Below are positions 1 to 5,211 of a stretch of DNA of 6,683 nucleotides, in pieces. This DNA is from Treponema sp. GTDB lineage: Bacteria > Spirochaetota > Spirochaetia > Treponematales > Breznakiellaceae. Within the stretch, counting starts at the first letter, position 1; the number at the start of each line of letters is the position of its first letter. Position numbers and translations under genes: made by a program. The DNA lies in contig JAISND010000069.1 of NCBI GenBank assembly GCA_031276615.1, positions 1 to 6,683 of the forward strand, in the 5' to 3' direction. The notes under the pieces are model-generated. The model saw nothing but the letters and a program-made list of their open reading frames with translations, was not told the DNA's origin and did not search any database.

Positions 1-59
1 TCCTTTATCCCGCTTAGGCACTCCTCCATCCACGCTATGTCTCCTTCCGTGACCTCCAC
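1..59 (-). CDS. Possible 5' end of a divergent unidentified gene (runs off left edge)
   Basis: Reading leftward, a GTG at 59-57 opens a frame with no stop to the window edge, giving 19 codons that begin V-E-V-T-E-G-D-I-A-W-M-E-E-C. A GGGAGGGG Shine-Dalgarno-like tract (complement of 67-74) lies 7 bases upstream of the GTG, which favours a real start. An in-frame stop lies just upstream (complement of 90-92), so the gene cannot begin much earlier. Nineteen residues are too few to name a family. The whole stretch is strongly purine-biased on this strand, which makes both SD-like sequences and open frames likelier by chance. Existence of the gene is an inference. Confidence 0.3.
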   Translation of the reverse strand, partial: MEVTEGDIAWMEECLSGIK

Positions 60-111
60 TCCTTTACCCCTCCCAAGGTACCTCCTTTATATCACAAATT
101 TTTAAATGACG

Positions 112-139
112 TTGCCCTGTTCAACCGGAAGGATATATT
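112..139 (+). promoter_or_regulatory. Candidate sigma-70 type promoter for the sppA-HD unit
   Basis: A TTGCCC hexamer at 112-117 (4 of 6 to TTGACA) and TATATT at 134-139 (5 of 6 to TATAAT) are separated by 16 bases, with 52 bases between the -10 element and the GTG start at 192. A second TTGCCC (146-151) with TAAAAT (167-172) has only a 15-base spacer and is a weaker alternative. The surrounding AT-rich patch (about 88-175) contrasts with the GC-rich coding DNA. No operator is evident. Confidence 0.4.
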
Positions 140-191
140 CCATTCTTGCCCCTTTATGTATTAAACTAAAATCACCGAAAGGAAAGAAACA

Positions 192-1952
192 GTGAACGTA
201 CCCGGAAAATACTGGGTTTTGGGGATGTATTGCCTGATTTCGCTTCCCCTCTTTTCCCAGAGCCGCTATCTGGAACTCAACCTCAACAACCAGGCGATTC
301 AGAGCAGGGTGAGGGCCGCGCGGCCGCGCCCCATACTGGAAGTGTTCAGGGTGATAGAGAAGGCCGCCGGTGACAGGCGTATCAGGGGCATGGTTCTTAA
401 TATTTCCGCCTTTTCCGCCAACCGGGAATTCGTCTGGGAACTGCGGAGCGCCCTTGAAAACTTCAAATCAAAGGGAAAGAAGATCTGCGCCTTTATCAGC
501 GGCGCGGATCTTGATCTCTACTGCCTGGCTTCCGTGGCGGACAGGATCGTGATGGACGAACAGGGAGCCCTCTCCTTGACGGGATACGCCTGGGGCCGCG
601 GCTATGTTCAGCACAGCCTTGAAAAGCTGGGCATCGGCGTGCGGGAACTGCGTTACCTGGACTTCAAGTCGGCGGCGGAGACCTATACCCGCGATTCAAT
701 GTCCGGGGCCGACAGGAAGCAGTACGGCGAATGGCTTGATGATGTGTTCATGGTGACCAGGGATACCCTGATGAAAGCCCGTTCCTGGACAGAGGATCAA
801 TTCAACACAATCCTGGACAGGGAATTTCTTTATTCATCAAAGAGCGCCCTTGAGCGGGGCCTGGTTGACCGCCGCGGCCGCGGGGAAGCGGTAAGGGAGA
901 CCCTCAGGGAGCTTGAGGGCGGGGAAGTGAAAAACTTTGCCCTTTACGGGGATCGTTCCTCAAGTTTAATGGAAAGCAGCGCCCTTTACAGCCCGCGCCT
1001 GAAGGGCGGTCTTTTCAGCAGGCCTCCGGTGATAGCGGTGGTCTATGCCACGGGACAGACCGATATGGAGCGCGGTATGGCCGCCCGCAGCCTTTCGCGC
1101 ACCATCCGGGAAGTGTCGGAGCGGAAGAGGGTCAGGGCAATGGTGGTGCGGATCAATTCGCCCGGCGGCAGCGCCGAGGCGGCGGATTACATCGCCGAAG
1201 CCATAAAGCACGCGAAGGAGCGGATTCCCGTGGTGGTTTCCATGGGGCAGGTCGCGGCGTCGGGCGGCTACTGGGCGGCCATGTACGCCAGCCACATCAC
1301 CGCTTCGCCCTATACGCTTACCGGATCCATCGGCGTTATCGGAAGCTGGTTTTTTGACAGGGGCCTGAACGACAGGCTGGGTTTTACCGTGGACAGTTTG
1401 CAGCGCGGCGCCCACGCCGACCTGATGACCGGCATGATTCTGCCCCGGCGGGACTTTTCGCCCGAAGAGGAAGAACGTTACCGCGCCCACATACTGGATC
1501 TTTACGCCGGGTTTGTTGCCGGGGTTGCCGCGGGCCGCGGCATGGAAATTGAAAAGGTGGAAGCCGTTGCCCAGGGCAGGGTGTATTCGGGGCTGGGCGC
1601 CCTTGACGCCGGCCTTGTCGACAGTATCGGCGGCCTTGCGGACGCAATCCGGACTGCCCGGAGCCTCGCGGATATACCGGAGGGCAGGCGGGTTGCCTAC
1701 AGCGAGTATCCCCGGCCCAGGTTTATCGACAAGGCGCTCGCGTTTTTGAGTCCGGCGGGAATCCCGGACGCCGCGGTACGGGACGCCGCGTCCGGGTACG
1801 GCGCCGCCACGACCGCGGGATATGGCCCGGCAGCCTTTCTTGCCGGGCTTTTCCTGCCGGAGCCGCTTCTTGCCGACCTGCGTTACCGCCTGTCGCGGAA
1901 CGGCCAGGTTATGCCGATTCTGCCGCTGGAAAGCGGGTGGATGACCCGGTAA
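192..1952 (+). CDS. sppA: Signal peptide peptidase SppA, two-domain (67K) type
   Basis: This is a 586-residue serine protease of the ClpP/crotonase fold that degrades signal peptides left in the membrane after protein export. The length is close to the roughly 620 residues of E. coli SppA. A hydrophobic segment at about residues 8-22 is a signal anchor or signal peptide. Two tandem SppA repeats follow. The N-terminal one (about 40-240) carries Lys159 in D-F-K-S-A-A-E-T, the position of the general-base lysine. The C-terminal one (about 275-480) carries Ser357 in A-A-S-G-G-Y-W, the nucleophile. The Lys/Ser dyad therefore looks complete. Active-site assignments rest on family knowledge. The start is GTG at 192, with a purine-rich SD (AGGAAAG, 180-186) at good distance; the next in-frame ATG (225) would cut into the hydrophobic segment. 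The Ala/Gly-rich tail (about 520-586) is less family-like. The gene heads a probable two-gene unit. Confidence 0.93.
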   Translation: MNVPGKYWVLGMYCLISLPLFSQSRYLELNLNNQAIQSRVRAARPRPILEVFRVIEKAAGDRRIRGMVLNISAFSANREFVWELRSALENFKSKGKKICAFISGADLDLYCLASVADRIVMDEQGALSLTGYAWGRGYVQHSLEKLGIGVRELRYLDFKSAAETYTRDSMSGADRKQYGEWLDDVFMVTRDTLMKARSWTEDQFNTILDREFLYSSKSALERGLVDRRGRGEAVRETLRELEGGEVKNFALYGDRSSSLMESSALYSPRLKGGLFSRPPVIAVVYATGQTDMERGMAARSLSRTIREVSERKRVRAMVVRINSPGGSAEAADYIAEAIKHAKERIPVVVSMGQVAASGGYWAAMYASHITASPYTLTGSIGVIGSWFFDRGLNDRLGFTVDSLQRGAHADLMTGMILPRRDFSPEEEERYRAHILDLYAGFVAGVAAGRGMEIEKVEAVAQGRVYSGLGALDAGLVDSIGGLADAIRTARSLADIPEGRRVAYSEYPRPRFIDKALAFLSPAGIPDAAVRDAASGYGAATTAGYGPAAFLAGLFLPEPLLADLRYRLSRNGQVMPILPLESGWMTR

Positions 1953-1964
1953 ACAGGGGAAATT

Positions 1965-3239
1965 ATGTCCGATGTGCCGGATACGGTGGTTTCCGAAGGT
2001 TTTTCAGCGTATCTTTGGGGCTTCAGCGCCATTGACGCCTACCTTGGCAGGAATGTCCCGGCCGATATCCATGTTCTGACCGACGCCGATGTTTCCGAAC
2101 TGGCGCGTTTTTTTGAAGAACTGCGTTTCCCCGGCGTGGACCTTGCGGACGCCGCCGTGGACAGGGGAGAACGGACCTGGTACTTCCGCTGCGCGGGGCA
2201 TCCCCCTTTCCCCGCCGCGCCGGGACGCCGGCCTTCCTTCGCCGTTCTTGACTGGTATCAGGATTGGGAAAGCGGCCGCTTTTATGACCCCGGGGGCGTC
2301 TATCCCCTCCTGCGGCGCATGCGGGGCGGCCCCCTGCGGAACGCCGGCGGGGACGGGGCGGCGTCCCCGCGATACGCGGACGCGCGGACTTTCTGGTGGC
2401 AGGACATCAGGGCCGGCGCGGAGCGCTGCCGGGCGCTTATGGACGCGGCGCTGTTTCTGGCGCGCTATCCGGCCGGAAAGGCGGACGCCGGCCGGCAAAA
2501 CGGAAACGGCTGTCAGGAAGAAACCGGGGCCGGCCGGATTCCTCAAATCCGGGAGATGGCGGCCCTGTTCCGGCGGCTTCCCGGCGGCCCGGCGCCCCTT
2601 TTGGAGGAGCAGCGTATTCTTCTCGCGGGGCTTCTGGTTTCTCCCCGTCCCGATCTGGGCCTGGAGCTTCTCAAGAGCGGCGGCTTCCTGGAAGAATTCT
2701 GGCCGGAGCTGGCCCTTCTGGATGATGTAGACCATTCAAAGGAATTCCATCCCGAGGGGAATGTCTGGAGACATACCCTGGAAACCTTCCGTTACCGCAA
2801 AACGGCGGGCGGCGGCCATGATCTGCGGCTTTCTTTGGGACTCCTGCTCCATGACTCAGGCAAGCCGCTGGCCGAGTCCGTGAGCAGCCGCCGCTTTGAC
2901 GGGCACGCCGAGTTGGGCGAGCGGCAGGCGAGGCGTTTTCTGGAACGCCTGGGCTTTAACGCGGGGCTTACCGGAGACGTTTGTTACCTGGTGAGAAACC
3001 ACATGCTTCCGGCCGCTCTGCCCCGGCTGCCCCTGATCCGTACCGGCGACATAATGGCCTCGCCCCTGTTTCCTGTTCTGCTCGAACTGTACCGCTGTGA
3101 TGAATCCTCTTCATTCAAAGGCCTGGACGGTTACTATGAAAGCAGCGCCGTATACCAGTCGTATCTTAGATACCGTCGGAATCCGTATCGTTCCGACGAC
3201 GGGAAAAAACTGGGCCGGGCGCAAATCGTCCGGGGTTAA
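1965..3239 (+). CDS. HD-domain protein related to CCA-adding enzyme/poly(A) polymerase, with degenerate nucleotidyltransferase head
   Basis: The product is 424 residues. Residues 16-42 align in layout with the nucleotidyltransferase head (family pattern GG-x-x-R-D then D-I/V-D), but here read W-G-F-S-A-I-D (18-24) and D-I-H (34-36), so the second glycine and one metal-binding Asp are lost. The D-P-G-G piece (108-111) resembles the usual I-D-P-x-G-G step, while the R-D-F-T-I-N-A block is absent. The helical neck is recognisable at about 215-260. The HD domain is intact: His270, His296-Asp297 (L-L-L-H-D-S-G-K), His314 (G-H-A) and His346, the same arrangement as the HD domain of E. coli CCA transferase. 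Phosphohydrolase activity is plausible; nucleotide addition is doubtful. Residues 113-210 are Gly/Ala/Arg-rich and unfamiliar. ATG at 1965 follows AGGGGA, 12 bases after sppA, so co-transcription is likely. The stop overlaps the convergent ATL gene. Confidence 0.75.
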   Translation: MSDVPDTVVSEGFSAYLWGFSAIDAYLGRNVPADIHVLTDADVSELARFFEELRFPGVDLADAAVDRGERTWYFRCAGHPPFPAAPGRRPSFAVLDWYQDWESGRFYDPGGVYPLLRRMRGGPLRNAGGDGAASPRYADARTFWWQDIRAGAERCRALMDAALFLARYPAGKADAGRQNGNGCQEETGAGRIPQIREMAALFRRLPGGPAPLLEEQRILLAGLLVSPRPDLGLELLKSGGFLEEFWPELALLDDVDHSKEFHPEGNVWRHTLETFRYRKTAGGGHDLRLSLGLLLHDSGKPLAESVSSRRFDGHAELGERQARRFLERLGFNAGLTGDVCYLVRNHMLPAALPRLPLIRTGDIMASPLFPVLLELYRCDESSSFKGLDGYYESSAVYQSYLRYRRNPYRSDDGKKLGRAQIVRG

Positions 3240-3628
3240 AACGGCTCCGTGCGGGCGCCGTGCGGGAGCTGCCGGACGCGGCAGCCGTGCCCAAAACGGG
3301 ACAGATCCACCCAACCGCGGACGCCGGATTTTCCGGCGGCGCGCCTTGATACCCTTACCCCTTCGGCGCGCAGAAGTTTTGCCTGCGCGTCCCCGCCCCG
3401 GCAGCTGTCCAGGGCAATGAAGCCGTCCGCCCTGATAACCCGGTGCCAGGGGAGGCTGTACTTCTCCGACATCGAATGAAGTACCCTGACCACCTGACGG
3501 GCGCCGTTGGGGAGTCCCGCGGCGAGGGCGACATCGCGGTAGCAGGAGACCCTGCCCCGTGGAATGGAAAGAATGGCCTTTACGATCCCTTCGGTTGTTT
3601 TGTTCATCCTGTCAGGATGATAAAGCAT
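3236..3628 (-). CDS. Alkyltransferase-like (ATL) protein, MGMT DNA-binding domain with Trp replacing the acceptor Cys
   Basis: This 130-residue protein has the DNA-binding domain of O6-alkylguanine-DNA alkyltransferases. It shows the helix-turn-helix region with Tyr30 (V-S-C-Y-R-D-V-A), the arginine-finger region (G-A-R-Q-V, Arg44), and the active-site motif as P-W-H-R-V (60-64) instead of P-C-H-R-V. Trp61 is encoded by TGG (complement of 3446-3448). Known ATL proteins bind and flip O6-alkylguanine without removing the alkyl group and steer the lesion to nucleotide excision repair; that role is inferred here from family. The conserved core ends at V-D-L-S-R-F-G (about residue 115), and the remaining Arg/Pro-rich tail is not family-like. 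Two starts are possible: ATG at 3628 and ATG at 3607 (residue 8, M-N-K-T-T). The latter better fits the family N-terminus, but neither has a well-spaced SD (GAGGAG lies about 20 bases before the first). Confidence 0.88.
   Translation of the reverse strand: MLYHPDRMNKTTEGIVKAILSIPRGRVSCYRDVALAAGLPNGARQVVRVLHSMSEKYSLPWHRVIRADGFIALDSCRGGDAQAKLLRAEGVRVSRRAAGKSGVRGWVDLSRFGHGCRVRQLPHGARTEPF
3247..3268. repeat. 11-base tandem duplication in the tail of the ATL gene
   Basis: Two copies of an 11-base unit lie head to tail: CCGTGCGGGCG (3247-3257) and CCGTGCGGGAG (3258-3268), identical in 10 of 11 bases. The unit is not a multiple of three, so gain or loss of a copy shifts the ATL frame just before its stop codon. 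Confidence 0.7.
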
Positions 3629-3631
3629 AAC

Positions 3632-3660
3632 TTGCCAGAAAATAAAGACTCCTCTATGAT
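3632..3660 (+). promoter_or_regulatory. Strong candidate sigma-70 type promoter for the PPOX-MBL unit
   Basis: TTGCCA at 3632-3637 and TATGAT at 3655-3660 each match the consensus at 5 of 6 positions and are separated by exactly 17 bases. This is the best promoter match I see in the window. It points rightward from just outside the ATL start codon, so it overlaps the 5' control region of the leftward ATL gene. Transcription would begin near 3667, giving a leader of about 105 bases before the PPOX start at 3773. I see no equally good leftward promoter for the ATL gene. Confidence 0.55.
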
Positions 3661-3675
3661 GTATCCATTAGTCGG

Positions 3676-3706
3676 CAAACCCCCGCGGTTTGTAATTTTT
3701 TATTTT
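3676..3706 (+). terminator. Rho-independent-like hairpin with T-rich tail
   Basis: CAAACC (3676-3681) pairs with GGTTTG (3687-3692) around a 5-base loop and is followed by TAATTTTTTATTTT. The T tract is on the rightward strand only. It lies within the leader just after the predicted start point, so it could be an attenuator. It could instead catch rightward read-through from the HD gene, which has no terminator of its own before running antisense through ATL. The 6-pair stem is short, with two G-C pairs, so strength is uncertain. Confidence 0.4.
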
Positions 3707-3722
3707 CGGTAAAAAGCGAGGC

Positions 3723-3749
3723 TGTTCCAGAACTTCAGTTTTCGGAACA
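3723..3749 (+). repeat. Short form of an intergenic hairpin element
   Basis: TGTTCC-AGAAC (3723-3733) pairs with GTTTT-C-GGAACA (3738-3749), with one G-U pair, one bulged C and a TTCA loop. Its segments CCAGAACT and CAGTTTTCG recur in the hairpin at 5083-5122, where 23 other bases, instead of one, separate them. This suggests two members of one dispersed repeat family; the full extent of the family cannot be judged from one window. Confidence 0.4.
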
Positions 3750-3772
3750 AGTTCAAGCTAAGGAGGCTTGTT

Positions 3773-4168
3773 ATGGAAGAGGTTTTGAAATTTTTGCAGG
3801 AGAACAAGGTTTTTTATCTTGCGACCCTTGACGGGAATCAGCCCCGGGTGCGGCCTATGGGTTTCGTGATGATCTACGAAGGCAGGCTCTGCTTCTGTAC
3901 AAACAACAAAAAGGAAATGTTCAAACAGATGAAGGCCTGCCCCAGGATTGAGATCTGCGCCTGCGCTCCCGACGGGAGATACCTCAGGGTAAGCGGAAGT
4001 ACAGCCTTCAATCCCGCTAGGGCGGCCAAGGAAAAGGCCCTGGAAATCAATCCCCACCTTAAAACCATGTACAGCGCTGACGACGGCATCTTCGAGATTT
4101 TCCATTTTGAGGAAGCGACAGCCGTTTTCGCCGACATGCAGGGCAACAGGCGGGAAGTCCGCATATAA
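3773..4168 (+). CDS. Pyridoxamine 5'-phosphate oxidase (PPOX) family FMN-binding split-barrel protein
   Basis: This 131-residue protein has the compact single-domain size and layout of small PPOX-like split-barrel proteins. A helix (1-11) leads into F-Y-L-A-T-L-D-G-N-Q-P-R-V-R-P (14-28), then a strand with Y-E-G-R-L-C-F-C-T-N-N-K-K (35-47), a helix K-E-M-F-K-Q-M, and the strand L-R-V-S-G-S-T-A-F (71-79). The family usually binds FMN and may act on small molecules or drugs; the substrate cannot be assigned. It is not a true PdxH, being too short and lacking that enzyme's C-terminal signature. No signal peptide is present, so it is cytoplasmic. The ATG at 3773 follows a near-perfect SD, AAGGAGG (3760-3766). 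The exported MBL-fold hydrolase gene follows after 19 bases, so the two are probably one operon expressed from the promoter at 3632-3660. Confidence 0.85.
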   Translation: MEEVLKFLQENKVFYLATLDGNQPRVRPMGFVMIYEGRLCFCTNNKKEMFKQMKACPRIEICACAPDGRYLRVSGSTAFNPARAAKEKALEINPHLKTMYSADDGIFEIFHFEEATAVFADMQGNRREVRI

Positions 4169-4187
4169 GGCGCGGCGGGAGGTAAAC

Positions 4188-5039
4188 ATGAAACGCGGTT
4201 TGTTGTACGGTCTTTTGCTGGGCGCCGTTGCCGGTTCCGGTTTTGCGGCCGACGGCAATATTTTTCTGTATAAACTGGGTGACCTTGAGGTGTATACCCT
4301 GGTGGAAAACCGGGGGCCTGGCCGGCCGAATGTCCTGATTGGCGCTGACAGGGCAGCGCTGGACAAATACGCCAGGGGCGGAAACTACCAGTCCGAAACC
4401 AATACATTCCTTATCAGGGGGCCGAATCAGATCGTGCTGGTGGACACCGGTTTTGGTACTACCCTTTTTGAAAGCCTCAAAACCTTGGGAGTCAGCCCCG
4501 ACAGGATCGACGCGGTACTTATCACCCACCTGCACGGCGATCATTTCGGCGGCCTCCAGAAAAACGGCAGGCCCCTCTTCCCCAGGGCGAAGGTCTACCT
4601 TGCGCAGCAGGAAAGGGAGTATTGGACCAAAACCAGCGTGAACCAGGGCGCGGTGGATGCCCTTGCCCCCTACGGCTCAAAGGTTGAAACGTTCCTCCCC
4701 GGCGAACTCGGCTCGAAGATACAGGAATTGCTTCCGGGCATTACCCCCATCGCCGCCTTCGGCCACACGCCGGGGCACACCCTCTTTATGGTGGAGTCCT
4801 CCGGCCGGAAGCTGCTTGTCTGGGGAGACCTGATGCACGCGGAGCTAATTCAGTTTCCGCTGCCCGATGTTTCCGTTACCTACGATACCGATCCCGCTGC
4901 GGCCGCGGCCGTCCGCAGGCGCGTGCTTGAGTACGCGGCGGCGGACAAAATTCCCGTCGCGGGAATGCACCTGGTGTATCCCGCCATCGGCAGCGTGAGC
5001 GGGGACGGCAACGGGTACAGGCTGACCCAGGCGGAATGA
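4188..5039 (+). CDS. Exported metallo-beta-lactamase-fold hydrolase
   Basis: The product is 283 residues. A signal peptide is evident: M-K-R, then a hydrophobic core (residues 4-16) and a likely cut near A-G-S-G-F-A/A-D at 20-21, implying a periplasmic or secreted enzyme. The MBL-fold metal ligands are all present: His114-x-His116-x-Asp118-His119 (H-L-H-G-D-H), His197 (T-P-G-H-T), Asp214 (W-G-D) and His261 (G-M-H-L). The set fits a dinuclear zinc hydrolase. The general arrangement resembles AHL-lactonase-like and related MBL-fold hydrolases, but the substrate is unknown; I do not call it an antibiotic beta-lactamase. The frame stays open upstream to an ATG at 4107, inside the PPOX gene. I chose ATG 4188 because it has a good SD (GGGAGG, 4177-4182) and yields the signal peptide at the N-terminus. 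It follows PPOX by 19 bases. Confidence 0.88.
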   Translation: MKRGLLYGLLLGAVAGSGFAADGNIFLYKLGDLEVYTLVENRGPGRPNVLIGADRAALDKYARGGNYQSETNTFLIRGPNQIVLVDTGFGTTLFESLKTLGVSPDRIDAVLITHLHGDHFGGLQKNGRPLFPRAKVYLAQQEREYWTKTSVNQGAVDALAPYGSKVETFLPGELGSKIQELLPGITPIAAFGHTPGHTLFMVESSGRKLLVWGDLMHAELIQFPLPDVSVTYDTDPAAAAAVRRRVLEYAAADKIPVAGMHLVYPAIGSVSGDGNGYRLTQAE

Positions 5040-5084
5040 GCGCAGGATGAATTTATGTCCTGATGCGGGTATCATGGTTCCACC

Positions 5085-5122
5085 AGAACTGTCCGGAAGC
5101 CCCGGTTTTTGGACAGTTTTCG
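5085..5122 (+). terminator. Long hairpin after the MBL gene, probable terminator and long form of the intergenic repeat
   Basis: Bases 5085-5100 pair with 5105-5120 without interruption: 16 pairs, including four G-U pairs, around a CCCG loop. The core is AACTGTCC against GGACAGTT. The 3' side ends in TTTT, followed by CGC. The hairpin starts 45 bases after the MBL stop and before the ftsH promoter, a fitting place for a terminator. The short, interrupted T run makes the terminator call moderate. The flanks share CCAGAACT and CAGTTTTCG with the hairpin at 3723-3749. Confidence 0.5.
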
Positions 5123-5146
5123 CAAAGCTGACGATTTTTGTTGAAT

Positions 5147-5175
5147 TTGTCTTTTAAAAGAAGGATATTTATATA
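5147..5175 (+). promoter_or_regulatory. Candidate promoter for ftsH
   Basis: TTGTCT (5147-5152, 4 of 6) and TATATA (5170-5175, 4 of 6) are 17 bases apart within the most AT-rich part of the MBL-ftsH gap. A nearby TTGAAT (5141-5146) with GATATT (5164-5169) is an overlapping alternative, also 17 bases apart. I see no clear heat-shock sigma-32 or CIRCE element, although ftsH is often stress-regulated in other bacteria. Confidence 0.35.
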
Positions 5176-5211
5176 AGAAATGAAATGTCTGCGGCCAGGA
5201 AGGAGTGTTTA

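Larger units (their letters stand above)
3667..3772 (+). promoter_or_regulatory. Structured 5' leader of the PPOX-MBL unit (possible attenuator or translational control element)
   Basis: Three potential RNA structures lie in series. First is a terminator-like hairpin (3676-3692) followed by a U-rich run. Second is an 11-pair stem: 3723-3733 pairs with 3738-3749, with one bulged C at 3743 and a UUCA loop. Third is a 5-pair stem, CAAGC (3754-3758) with GCUUG (3766-3770), whose loop exposes most of the SD sequence AAGGAGG (3760-3766). Competing pairings exist. GAACUU (3730-3735) can pair with AAGUUC (3749-3754), and AACAAG (3746-3751) can pair with CUUGUU (3767-3772), right up to the AUG. Mutually exclusive pairing next to an SD suggests regulation, but these are short stems found by eye. 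I recognise no known riboswitch class. Confidence 0.35.

Noticed and set aside
966..1490. 174-codon minus-strand frame opposite the SppA catalytic domain
   Set aside because: It is antisense to the conserved serine-protease region, lacks a plausible SD, and matches no family I know.
2004..2735. 243-codon minus-strand frame, with 213- and 109-codon plus-strand frames, inside the HD gene
   Set aside because: They overlap the frame that carries the HD motifs. Their products are Arg/Pro/Gly-rich, as expected of GC-rich shadow frames.
3268..3285. GCTGCC/GGCAGC inverted repeat as a terminator for the ATL or HD gene
   Set aside because: It lies in ATL coding sequence and has no T tract directly after it on either strand.
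3724..3754. GTTCCAGAAC and GAACAAGTTC as a pair of LexA-like operator boxes (centres 21 bases apart)
   Set aside because: The half-sites have only a 2-base gap, unlike Gram-positive-type LexA boxes with GAAC and GTTC four bases apart, and both are explained by the RNA hairpin pairing. I would not call a LexA site without more evidence.
4107..4187. Upstream extension of the MBL gene to an ATG inside the PPOX gene
   Set aside because: It would bury the signal peptide behind 27 extra residues and overlap PPOX by 62 bases, while ATG 4188 has a well-placed SD and begins exactly at the signal peptide.
4188..5039. MBL-fold protein as an antibiotic-resistance beta-lactamase or a defined quorum-quenching lactonase
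   Set aside because: The metal ligands are shared by the whole superfamily. Nothing visible fixes the substrate, and there is no resistance-cassette context.
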